Position numbers and translations under genes: made by a program. The notes beneath the pieces were generated by a model. The model ran no database searches, was not told the origin of the DNA, and saw only the letters and a program-made list of their open reading frames with translations. From Streptomyces sp. NBC_00464 (lineage in GTDB: Bacteria; Actinomycetota; Actinomycetes; Streptomycetales; Streptomycetaceae), in contig NZ_CP107899.1 in assembly GCF_036013915.1 (NCBI RefSeq), forward strand, positions 6,014,001 to 6,078,000: DNA of 64,000 bases. Reading direction: 5' to 3'. Below are positions 1-7,237 of this stretch, piece by piece (within the stretch, counting starts at the first letter, position 1; every line of letters starts with the position of its first letter).

Positions 1-1321
1 CGACCCAGGCGCGGCCGATGCGGGAGTCTCCGGAGCGGCGGAAGACGAGGACGACGACGGCGGTGACGACGAGCATCAGCAGGTAGTAGTTGGCGGGCCT
101 GCTGAGGGTGAAGGGGCCGATGTCGTGGCTGAGTCCGAAGTCGATCCCGAAGAGGTTGAGGTCGGGGATGCTCGGGATGCCTTGGGAGCCGTTGGTGAGG
201 TCGGGTCCGCTGTTGCCGTTGAGGTTGTTGACGGTGACGCGGAAGATCTCTCCGAAGCCGAGGGTGACGATGGCGAGGTAGTCGCCTCGTAGCCGCAGGG
301 TGGGGGCGCCGATGAGGACGCCGAAGATCAGTGAGACGGCGGCTCCGGTGAGGACGGCGGCCCAGAAGGGGAATTGGACGCCGATGGCGGAGAGGGGTGC
401 GCCGGAGACGAGGGCGGCTGTGTAGGCGCCGACGCCGAGGAAGGCGACGTAGCCGAGGTCGAGGAGGCCGGCGAGGCCGACGACGACGTTGAGGCCGAGT
501 GCGACGGTGGCGAAGATGAGGATGTTCGCGCCGATGAGGGCGTATTCCGCGGTGTCCTGGGTGAAGGGGAAGCAGAAGGCTGCGGCCAGGGCTGCGGTGA
601 GGGTGACGTTGCGGTGCTTCGTGGTCAGCGCGGTGATGCGGGCGATGAGGCCGGCCCGGGTGAGTGCGGTGAAGGCGAAGGCCGCGGTGATGAGGAAGCC
701 GATGAACTGTTCGGAGTCCTCGGTGGGGATGTCGACGCAGAAGGTGAAGATGTAGAGCGCGGCGCCGAAGGCTGCGGTGATGATGAGGATTTCGGCCCAG
801 GCGGGGAGTGTTCTGGCGCGGCCGGGGGTGGGTGCGGCGAGGCTGTTGCGGAAGCGTTGCCAGGTGTTGGGCCGGGGCGCGTCGGTGGGGAGTGGTTCGT
901 CGCTGGGGAGTCCGAGTGCGGCGAGGAGGGCGATGAGTGCGCCGATGCCGCTGACCCAGGCTCCGGGTTCGAGGTTGACCACGCCGCCGAGTTCGTACGT
1001 GATGGCGCCGATGGTGTAGCCGGTGACGCCGAGGGTGCCGAGGGCGAGGAGGCGTACGGGGCTGTTGGTGCCGCCGGGGGTGAGCCAGCGGAGGCCGGGG
1101 ATGCCGTATCCGCAGAGGGTGAAGAGGAGGGTGAGGACGGCGCTGGTGAGGGTGAGGATCTGGAGGCCGCCGGGGTAGCCGGTGACGGTGAGGTCGCCGG
1201 GGAATTCGGAGGTCCAGGTCCAGGGGAGGAAGGTGCCGACGAGTGCGATGGCTGCGCCGGCGGCCGTGGTGATGCGGGCGGCCGGTGCGGGCAGCGGGAT
1301 GAGTGCTTTCTGGGTGGTCAT
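1..1321 (-). CDS. livM: Branched-chain amino acid ABC transporter permease LivM (C-terminus outside window)
   Basis: Inner-membrane permease that with LivH forms the channel of a high-affinity leucine/isoleucine/valine importer. I translated the minus strand from the ATG at 1321; about 440 codons stay open to the window edge. The protein has many hydrophobic segments, a long N-terminal extension with extra predicted helices (typical of the ~600-residue actinobacterial form), and then the family core (GLNVVVGLAGLLDLGYVAFL, later APTLRLRGDYLAIVTLGFGEI). The start lies 5 nt after the livH stop, so translation is probably coupled. The missing part would hold the last helices and the EAA-type loop that contacts the ATPases; livG and livF would be expected further on. 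Family call is secure; the gene is partial only because of the window edge. Confidence 0.93.
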   Translation of the reverse strand, partial: MTTQKALIPLPAPAARITTAAGAAIALVGTFLPWTWTSEFPGDLTVTGYPGGLQILTLTSAVLTLLFTLCGYGIPGLRWLTPGGTNSPVRLLALGTLGVTGYTIGAITYELGGVVNLEPGAWVSGIGALIALLAALGLPSDEPLPTDAPRPNTWQRFRNSLAAPTPGRARTLPAWAEILIITAAFGAALYIFTFCVDIPTEDSEQFIGFLITAAFAFTALTRAGLIARITALTTKHRNVTLTAALAAAFCFPFTQDTAEYALIGANILIFATVALGLNVVVGLAGLLDLGYVAFLGVGAYTAALVSGAPLSAIGVQFPFWAAVLTGAAVSLIFGVLIGAPTLRLRGDYLAIVTLGFGEIFRVTVNNLNGNSGPDLTNGSQGIPSIPDLNLFGIDFGLSHDIGPFTLSRPANYYLLMLVVTAVVVLVFRRSGDSRIGRAWV

Positions 1322-1326
1322 CCGTA

Positions 1327-2256
1327 TCACGCCCGATCCGCGACGCGTTCGCCGAGCAGGCCTTGGGGCCGGAGCAGGAGGACGACGATGAGGAGGACGA
1401 AGGCCCATACGTCCTTCCAGGCGCCGCCGCCGAAGAGGTCCATGCCGGGGACGTCGCTCATGTAGCCGGTGGCGAGGGATTCGGCGACGCCGAGTACGAC
1501 TCCGCCGAGCATGGCGCCGTAGATGTTGCCGATGCCGCCGAGTACGGCTGCGGTGAAGGCTTTGAGGCCCATGATGAAGCCCATTTTGAAGCCGATCTGG
1601 CCGTTCTTGAGCCCGTAGGCGACGGCGGCGACGGCTGCGAACGCGGCACCGATGGCGAAGGCCATGACGATGATGCGGTCGGTGTTGATGCCCATGAGCT
1701 TGGCGGTGTCGGGGTCCTGCGAGGTTGCCTGCATGCCGCGGCCGGAGCGGGTCTTGGAGACGAAGAGGCCGAGGGCGATCATGCAGATGGGTGCGGCGAT
1801 GAGGACGAAGAGGTCACCGCGTTGGATGTGGGCGCCGAAGACGTCGAATGCTTCGCCCTTGAACTGGGGGAAGGGGCGGTCCTTCGTGGCGTCGGGGTAC
1901 CACTTCCAGATGGCCTGCTGGAGTGCGAGGGAGAGTCCGATCGCGGTGATCAGCGGGGCGAGTCTGGGGGCGTTGCGCAGGGGGCGGTAGGCGAAGCGTT
2001 CGGCTGCGACGCTGATGGCGACGGAGCATATGACGCCGCCGATGATCATGATGGGGACGATTGCGAGGAGGTTGGAGCCGGCCGGCATCCAGAGGTACAC
2101 GGTGAGAGCTCCGAAGCCTCCGATCATGAAGATCTCGCCGTGGGCGAAGTTGATGAGCTGGATGATTCCGTAGACCATCGTGTATCCGATCGCGATGAGT
2201 CCGTACATCGCGCCGAGGATGAGTCCATTGGCCAGCTGTTGCGGCAGTTCGTGCAC
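1327..2256 (-). CDS. livH: Branched-chain amino acid ABC transporter permease LivH
   Basis: Integral-membrane permease, 309 residues, the usual LivH length, pairing with LivM. The N-terminus LPQQLANGLILGAMYGLIAI and the following VYGIIQLINFAHGEIFMIGG are hallmark LivH sequences; later segments include GLKAFTAAVLGGIGNIYGAM. About eight hydrophobic helices can be seen. The start is a GTG at 2256 preceded by GGAGG about 9 nt upstream. It is the second gene of a livK-livH-livM transcription unit, with a strong hairpin between livK and livH that may lower permease expression relative to the binding protein. Confidence 0.95.
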   Translation of the reverse strand: MHELPQQLANGLILGAMYGLIAIGYTMVYGIIQLINFAHGEIFMIGGFGALTVYLWMPAGSNLLAIVPIMIIGGVICSVAISVAAERFAYRPLRNAPRLAPLITAIGLSLALQQAIWKWYPDATKDRPFPQFKGEAFDVFGAHIQRGDLFVLIAAPICMIALGLFVSKTRSGRGMQATSQDPDTAKLMGINTDRIIVMAFAIGAAFAAVAAVAYGLKNGQIGFKMGFIMGLKAFTAAVLGGIGNIYGAMLGGVVLGVAESLATGYMSDVPGMDLFGGGAWKDVWAFVLLIVVLLLRPQGLLGERVADRA

Positions 2257-2289
2257 CGCAGGGCCTCCGTGGAGTGGTTCGGATATGGC

Positions 2290-2324
2290 ACCGCGCGGGA
2301 GTGCTCGTAGCGCTCCCGCGCGGT
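2290..2324 (-). terminator. Intra-operon hairpin between livK and livH
   Basis: A perfect 12-bp inverted repeat (2290-2301 with 2313-2324, arm ACCGCGCGGGAG) and an 11-nt loop lies in the 100-nt gap between livK and livH. No U-tract follows. By analogy with other binding-protein operons it probably causes partial termination or protects the livK 3' end, giving more binding protein than permease. Confidence 0.6.
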
Positions 2325-2356
2325 CTGGTGTCAGTCAGTGGATGACCGGGAGCGTG

Positions 2357-3583
2357 TTACGGCTTGTAGGCCTCGCTGAGCTTGGAGGCCCACTTGCCGC
2401 CTTCGACCTGGTAGGCGGTCATCGTGGTGTTGGTGGTGTCGCCGAATTCGTCGAAGGCGACGGGGCCGGTGACGCCCTGGAAGCTGACCTTGCTCATGGC
2501 CGTGAGGACCTTGGCGCGGGCGTCGTCGGGGAGCTTGCCGTCGTTGGCTGCGACGACGGCCTTGACGGCCTCGACGATCGACCAGGTGGCGTCGTAGGTG
2601 CTGCCGCCGTAGGCCTCGTAGGCGTCCTTGTATCCGGCCGTCTTGTAGTCCGCGATGAACTTCTTGGCGGAGTCGAGCTCTTCGACGGGCTTGCCGACGG
2701 AGGTGGCGATGTCGCCCTGGGCCTTCTTGTTGAGCTTGATGAAGTCGGCGCTGTAGAGGGCGTCGCCGCCCATGAGGGGGATCTTGACGCTGTCCTTGAG
2801 CTGCTGGCTCAGGGGTGCGCCGGCGGGGTATTCGCCGCCGTAGTAGACGGCTTTGGCGCCGGACTTCTTGACCTTGGTGACGACGGCGTTGAAGTCGCGG
2901 TCGTCGGGGTTGACGTGGTCGGAGCCGACGATCTTGCCGCCGAGGGTGGTGAAGGTGGCCTTGAAGGAGGCCGCGAGACCGGCGCCGTAGGGCTTCTGGT
3001 CGTCGATGAGGTAGATCTGCTTGATCTTCGCGTTGTTGTAGAGGTACTTCGCCGCGAAGGCGCCCTGGATCTGGTCCGTGGTGGCGGTGCGGAAGTAGGT
3101 CTTGAAGGGGCGCTTCTTGTCGCCGGTCTTCCAGTTCTCGCCCTGGGTCAGCTCGGTGCCGGTGTTGGCGGGGGAGATCTGGGTGAGGCCGGCGTCGCTG
3201 AGCGGCTTCTGCATCGACTGGGAGACGCCGGAGTTCAGGGGTCCGACAACGCCGAGGACGCTCTTGTTGTCGATGAACTTGGTGGCGTTCTGCTGGCCGA
3301 CGGAGGGCTGGGCCTGGTCGTCGAGGGACTGGATCTCGAACGTGACGCCCGGGACCGTCTTCTCCTTGTTCGCCGTTTTGACGGCGAGGTCGGCGGCGTT
3401 CTTGATGCCGAGGCCGAGGGCGGAGAGGTCACCGGTGAGCGGGGCGTCGATGCCGATGACGACGGTCTGGGTGTCGCCGTTGCCACTGTCCTTCTTGTCG
3501 TCGTCGCGCGACCCGCAGGCGGTGAGTGTCAGTGCTCCTGTGGTGAGCACTGCGGTGAGGATGAGCAAAGAACGGTGTCGCAC
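2357..3583 (-). CDS. livK: Branched-chain amino acid ABC transporter substrate-binding lipoprotein
   Basis: Extracytoplasmic solute receptor of the Leu/Ile/Val ABC importer, 408 residues. It begins with a lipoprotein signal ending in the lipobox LTAC (Cys at about residue 23), followed by a charged GSRDDDKK linker. The mature protein has the type I periplasmic-binding fold: VVIGIDAPLTGDLSALGLGI at the start, then VVGPLNSGVSQSMQKPLSDA and YLIDDQKPYGAGLAASFKAT. The start is a GTG at 3583 with AAAGGA 6 nt upstream. It is the first gene of the liv operon; the promoter must lie in the long upstream gap. Confidence 0.94.
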   Translation of the reverse strand: MRHRSLLILTAVLTTGALTLTACGSRDDDKKDSGNGDTQTVVIGIDAPLTGDLSALGLGIKNAADLAVKTANKEKTVPGVTFEIQSLDDQAQPSVGQQNATKFIDNKSVLGVVGPLNSGVSQSMQKPLSDAGLTQISPANTGTELTQGENWKTGDKKRPFKTYFRTATTDQIQGAFAAKYLYNNAKIKQIYLIDDQKPYGAGLAASFKATFTTLGGKIVGSDHVNPDDRDFNAVVTKVKKSGAKAVYYGGEYPAGAPLSQQLKDSVKIPLMGGDALYSADFIKLNKKAQGDIATSVGKPVEELDSAKKFIADYKTAGYKDAYEAYGGSTYDATWSIVEAVKAVVAANDGKLPDDARAKVLTAMSKVSFQGVTGPVAFDEFGDTTNTTMTAYQVEGGKWASKLSEAYKP

Positions 3584-4213
3584 GAAAAGTCCTTTCCCTG
3601 GCGCGGCCTCCTCTGCTTGAGGTGCCGTGTTGTTCGCCGGGCCGTACTGGTTGGTACAGGGCCGTGCTGCAGACGCGCCCGGCGGCGCGGTGACTGGCGG
3701 TGACTCTATGGGCAGGGGCGGGGGTCGGGGATGGGGGTGGAGCAGGATGTGACTGTCTTGTTATGCCCTTGAGCAAGGCTTGAGGTGGCTGTGTGGACAT
3801 GTACGGTTTTTTACCGGACGGTGAAGTGACCGCATGGTGAGAACGCGCAGCTCTGTTAAGGGGCTTGGGGTGATCTTGGTGCTGTCGCGTGGTGGGGGTG
3901 TGTGGAGGCGGGGGAGGGCGCGCCTGGGTGCCCGGTGCCTGCGGGGCCGGGTTCTTTGTGTGGGGTGGGGTGGGTGCACATTGCGCGTTTGTTACGCAGT
4001 GTTACATCCGGGGTGGTGTGGTCGACGCGGCGTGGTGGGCGTGCAGGCTGGGTGTGGCTGATGAGTGGGCCATGGAACGGGGTTGGTGGTCAAGGGGGTT
4101 GGCCGCCGGTGTTGTGCAAGTTCGGTGTGTGGGGCGGTGGTTGTGTCCGAATATGGGAATGCCCGGCCGGGTTGGGGTGCCGGCCGGGCGGGGTGGTGCG
4201 GGGTGGTGCGTGG
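3584..4213. other. 630-bp gap upstream of livK; no gene, G-rich on the plus strand
   Basis: I see no credible coding sequence here. The livK promoter should lie in the left part; a 5-2-5 inverted repeat (CCTTGAGCAAGG, 3767-3778) is about 185 nt upstream of livK and could be an operator. The stretch 3885-4070 is very G- and T-rich on the plus strand with many runs of three to five G, so G-quadruplexes are possible. The thioesterase terminator sits at the right end. Confidence 0.5.
4161..4189 (-). terminator. Terminator of the thioesterase gene
   Basis: Perfect 10-bp GC inverted repeat GCCCGGCCGG/CCGGCCGGGC with a 9-nt loop, 25 nt beyond the thioesterase stop. There is no U-tract, as is usual for Streptomyces terminators. 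Confidence 0.75.
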
Positions 4214-4684
4214 TCAGGCGGTTTCGTTCTTGGGGAGGTCGCGGAGCAGGCAGGTGAGGCGGGCGGTGCAGACGCGCTTGTCCTGTTCGTCGGTGATGAC
4301 GATCTCGTACGTGGCGGTGGTGCGGCCGCGGTGTACGGGGGTGGCGACGCCGGTGACGTGGCCGCTTCGTACCCCTCGGTGATGGGTGCAGTTCAGGTCG
4401 ACTCCGACGGCGATCTTGCTTGCGCCGCCGTGGAGCATGGTGCCGACGGAGCCGAGGGTTTCGGCGAGGACGGCGGAGGCGCCGCCGTGCAGGAGTCCGT
4501 AGGGCTGGGTGTTGCCTTCGACGGGCATGGTGCCGACGACGCGGTCCGCGGAGGCTTCGGTGATCGTGACGCCCATGCGTTCGCCGAGGTGGCCTGCGGA
4601 GAAGAGGGCGGGCAGGTCGACGCCGAGGGCGGCGTACTCGTCGATGATCTCCTGGGGGAACGTGGGTGTGGTGTGCTCGCCCAT
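4214..4684 (-). CDS. Hotdog-fold PaaI-type acyl-CoA thioesterase
   Basis: Cytoplasmic hydrolase of acyl- or aryl-CoA thioesters, 156 residues. The hotdog signature GNTQPYGLLHGGASAVLAETLGS is present with the usual HGG and the downstream catalytic acidic residue (AETLGS), followed by GVDLNCTHHRGVRSGHVTG, typical of the PaaI/YbdB group. The ATG at 4684 has GGAG 9 nt upstream. It lies downstream of the molybdopterin oxidoreductase on the same strand, but a 113-nt gap with its own palindrome suggests a separate promoter. Substrate (phenylacetyl-CoA, fatty acyl-CoA or another) cannot be read from sequence. Confidence 0.88.
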   Translation of the reverse strand: MGEHTTPTFPQEIIDEYAALGVDLPALFSAGHLGERMGVTITEASADRVVGTMPVEGNTQPYGLLHGGASAVLAETLGSVGTMLHGGASKIAVGVDLNCTHHRGVRSGHVTGVATPVHRGRTTATYEIVITDEQDKRVCTARLTCLLRDLPKNETA

Positions 4685-4762
4685 GGGTCCGGCTCCGATC
4701 GTCTGCGGTGGTTCGCTGCTGTGTGCACGTTCTTGTGTGCGTGCACTGTTCTTATCAGACGG

Positions 4763-4778
4763 CTGAGCGGGCGCTTAG
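4763..4778. promoter_or_regulatory. Palindromic operator-like site upstream of the thioesterase
   Basis: CTGAGCG-GG-CGCTTAG is a near-perfect 7-2-7 inverted repeat 79 nt upstream of the thioesterase start. On the minus strand it is followed by TGATAAG, a possible -10 region. This half-site style (CTAAGCG...) resembles operators of TetR-family regulators of acyl-CoA metabolism. The link is inferred; no regulator gene is nearby. Confidence 0.4.
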
Positions 4779-4797
4779 TGCCGCCTGCCCGGGGGTG

Positions 4798-7071
4798 TCA
4801 GCGCAGGTTCTCGAAGCGCACCACGACGGATTTGCTGGCGGGGGTGTTGCTGGTGTCGGCGGTGGAGCCGAGGGGGACCAGGACGTTGGTCTCGGGGTAG
4901 TAGGCGGCGGCGCAGCCGCGGGCGGTGGGGTAGTGGACGACGCGGAAGCCGGGGGCGCGTCGTTCGACTCCGTCCTTCCATTCGCTGACGAGGTCGGTGT
5001 AGGTGCCGTCGGCGAGGCCGAGGGCGGTGGCGTCGTCGGGGTTGACGAGGACGATGCGGCGGCCGCCCTTGATGCCGCGGTAGCGGTCGTCGAGGCCGTA
5101 GATGGTGGTGTTGTACTGGTCGTGGGAGCGCAGGGTCTGCAACAGGAGGCGGCCTTCGGGGAGTTCGGGGTATTCGATGGGGGCGGCGGTGAAGTTGGCC
5201 TTGCCGGTGGTGGTGGGGAAGCGGCGGGAGTCGCGGGGGCCGTGGGGGAGGGTGAATCCGGCGGGGTGGGCGATGCGTTGGTTGAAGTTCTCGAAGCCGG
5301 GGACGACGCGGGAGATGCGGTCGCGGATGGTGGCGTAGTCCTTCTCGAACTCTTCCCAGGGGGTGGTGGATTCGGGTCCGAGTACGGCGCGGGCGAGGCG
5401 GGCGACGATGGCGGGTTCGGAGAGCAGGTGGGGGCTTGCGGGGGTGAGGTTGCCGCGGGAGGCGTGGACCATGCTCATGGAGTCCTCGACGGTGACGAAC
5501 TGTTTGCCGCCGGCCTGGGTGTCCTTGTCGGTGCGGCCGAGGGTGGGCAGGATCAGGGCGCGGGTGCCGGTGACGGTGTGGGAGCGGTTGAGTTTGGTGG
5601 AGACGTGGACGGTGAGGCGTGCGGTGCGCATCGCGGCCTCGGTGACGTCGGTGTCGGGGGAGGCGGCGACGAAGTTGCCGCCCATGGCGAAGAAGACTTT
5701 GGCGTCGCCGTCGCGCAGGGCCTGGATGGAGCGGACGACGTCGTAGCCGTGGTGGCGCGGTGAGGTGATGGAGAATTCCTTGTCGAGGGCGTCGAGGAAT
5801 GCTGTCGACGGCCTTTCGAAGATGCCCATGGTGCGGTCGCCCTGGACGTTGGAGTGGCCGCGGACGGGGCAGACTCCGGCGCCGGTGCGGCCGATGTTTC
5901 CGCGCAGCAGGAGGAAGTTGACGACTTCGCGGATGGTCGGCACGGAGTGTTTGTGCTGGGTGAGGCCCATGGCCCAGCAGACGATGGTGCGCTTGGACGC
6001 GAGGACCAGGGTGAGGGCTTCCTCGATGGCGGAGCGCTCCAGGCCGGTGGCGGTGAGGGTCTGTTCCCAGTCGGCTTCGGCGGCTGCGGCGGCGAACTCT
6101 TCGTAGCCGTGGGTGTGTTCGGTGACGAAGGTTTCGTCGACGGCGCCTTCGGTCTCCAGGATCATCTTGTTGAGGAGCCGGAAGAGCGCCTGGTCGCCGC
6201 CGATGCGGATCTGGAGGAACAGGTCGTTGAGAGCGGCGCCCTTGACCATGCCGAGGGGGGTCTGCGGGTTCTTGAAGCGTTCGAGTCCGGCCTCGGGCAG
6301 CGGGTTCACCGAGATGATCTTCGCGCCGGCGGACTTGGCCTTCTCCAGGGCGGAGAGCATCCGGGGGTGGTTGGTGCCGGGGTTCTGTCCGGCGACGATG
6401 ATCAGGTCGGCGTGGTGGAGGTCCTCCAGGGAGACGGAGCCCTTGCCGACGCCGATGGTCTCGGTGAGTGCCGAGCCGGAGGACTCGTGGCACATGTTGG
6501 AGCAGTCGGGCAGGTTGTTGGTGCCGAATTCGCGGGCGAACAGCTGGAGGAGGAACGCGGCCTCGTTGCTGGTGCGGCCGGAGGTGTAGAAGAGCGCTTC
6601 GTCGGGGGAGGCGAGGGCGCCGAGCTCCTCGGCCATGACGGCGAAGGCGCGTTCCCAGGTCACGGCCTCGTACCGGTCCGCGCCCGCGGGCAGATACATA
6701 GGTTGCGTGATGCGTCCTTGCTGGCCGAGCCAGTAGCCGCTGCGGGTGGCGAGGTCGGCGAGGGGGTGGGCGGCGAAGAAGTCCGGGGTGACGCGGCGCA
6801 GGGTGGCTTCCTCGGCTACGGCTTTGGCGCCGTTCTCGCAGAATTCGGCGGTGTGCCGCTTGTCGCCTTCGGGCCAGGCGCAGCCGGGGCAGTCGAAGCC
6901 GTCCTTCTGGTTGACCTTGAGGAGGGTCTGTGCGGTGCGGCGGATGCCCATCTGCTGCTGGGCGATGCGCAGGCTGTGGGCGACGGCGGGCAGCCCGGCG
7001 GCGGCGTGCTGGGCGGGTTCGACCTGGGGTGCGTCCTGGACCGGGTCTCCTGCGGGCGGCTTGCTGGCCAT
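4798..7071 (-). CDS. YdeP/FdhF-type molybdopterin oxidoreductase alpha subunit
   Basis: Predicted cytoplasmic Mo-bis-MGD enzyme of the Fdh-alpha-like (YdeP) family, 757 residues, close to the usual ~760. Near the N-terminus is the family motif DCPGCAWPEGDKRH (C61, C64) with another Cys at 78, candidate Fe-S ligands. DCSNMCHESSG and later GQNPGTNHPRML are typical of the MGD-binding domain, and a C-terminal molydopterin-dinucleotide-binding domain contains LVNPDDATALGLADG. The start at 7071 (MASKPP) has AAGGGGAG just upstream; the longer open frame to 7530 has no family similarity. The family lacks a proven physiological substrate; acid resistance is reported for E. coli YdeP. It is divergent from polA; no fdhD or other subunits are nearby. 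Confidence 0.87.
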   Translation of the reverse strand: MASKPPAGDPVQDAPQVEPAQHAAAGLPAVAHSLRIAQQQMGIRRTAQTLLKVNQKDGFDCPGCAWPEGDKRHTAEFCENGAKAVAEEATLRRVTPDFFAAHPLADLATRSGYWLGQQGRITQPMYLPAGADRYEAVTWERAFAVMAEELGALASPDEALFYTSGRTSNEAAFLLQLFAREFGTNNLPDCSNMCHESSGSALTETIGVGKGSVSLEDLHHADLIIVAGQNPGTNHPRMLSALEKAKSAGAKIISVNPLPEAGLERFKNPQTPLGMVKGAALNDLFLQIRIGGDQALFRLLNKMILETEGAVDETFVTEHTHGYEEFAAAAAEADWEQTLTATGLERSAIEEALTLVLASKRTIVCWAMGLTQHKHSVPTIREVVNFLLLRGNIGRTGAGVCPVRGHSNVQGDRTMGIFERPSTAFLDALDKEFSITSPRHHGYDVVRSIQALRDGDAKVFFAMGGNFVAASPDTDVTEAAMRTARLTVHVSTKLNRSHTVTGTRALILPTLGRTDKDTQAGGKQFVTVEDSMSMVHASRGNLTPASPHLLSEPAIVARLARAVLGPESTTPWEEFEKDYATIRDRISRVVPGFENFNQRIAHPAGFTLPHGPRDSRRFPTTTGKANFTAAPIEYPELPEGRLLLQTLRSHDQYNTTIYGLDDRYRGIKGGRRIVLVNPDDATALGLADGTYTDLVSEWKDGVERRAPGFRVVHYPTARGCAAAYYPETNVLVPLGSTADTSNTPASKSVVVRFENLR

Positions 7072-7208
7072 CGTGCTCCCCTTCGAGCCTGCTGCGGGCC
7101 TGGTGCGGTCCGCTGTGCGTGTTTCCTTCTTCTCGATCCTGGCACGCGGTGCGGGCGGGCTGCCCGGTGAGCGGTCGCGGGGCGGCAGGGGGCGGTCGAC
7201 GGTCCGGA

Positions 7209-7231
7209 TTGTCAGTGGTACGTGGCAGGAT
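7209..7231 (+). promoter_or_regulatory. PafBC (RecA-NDp)-type promoter of polA
   Basis: TTGTCAGTGGT (7209-7219), 6 nt, then CAGGAT as the -10 (7226-7231). The upstream element matches the DNA-damage promoter consensus of actinobacteria (TTGTCAGTGGC-N6-TAGGGT) in 10 of 11 positions. The polA GTG begins 6 nt after the -10, so transcription should start at or next to the start codon (leaderless). Confidence 0.72.
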
Positions 7232-7237
7232 CGGGGT

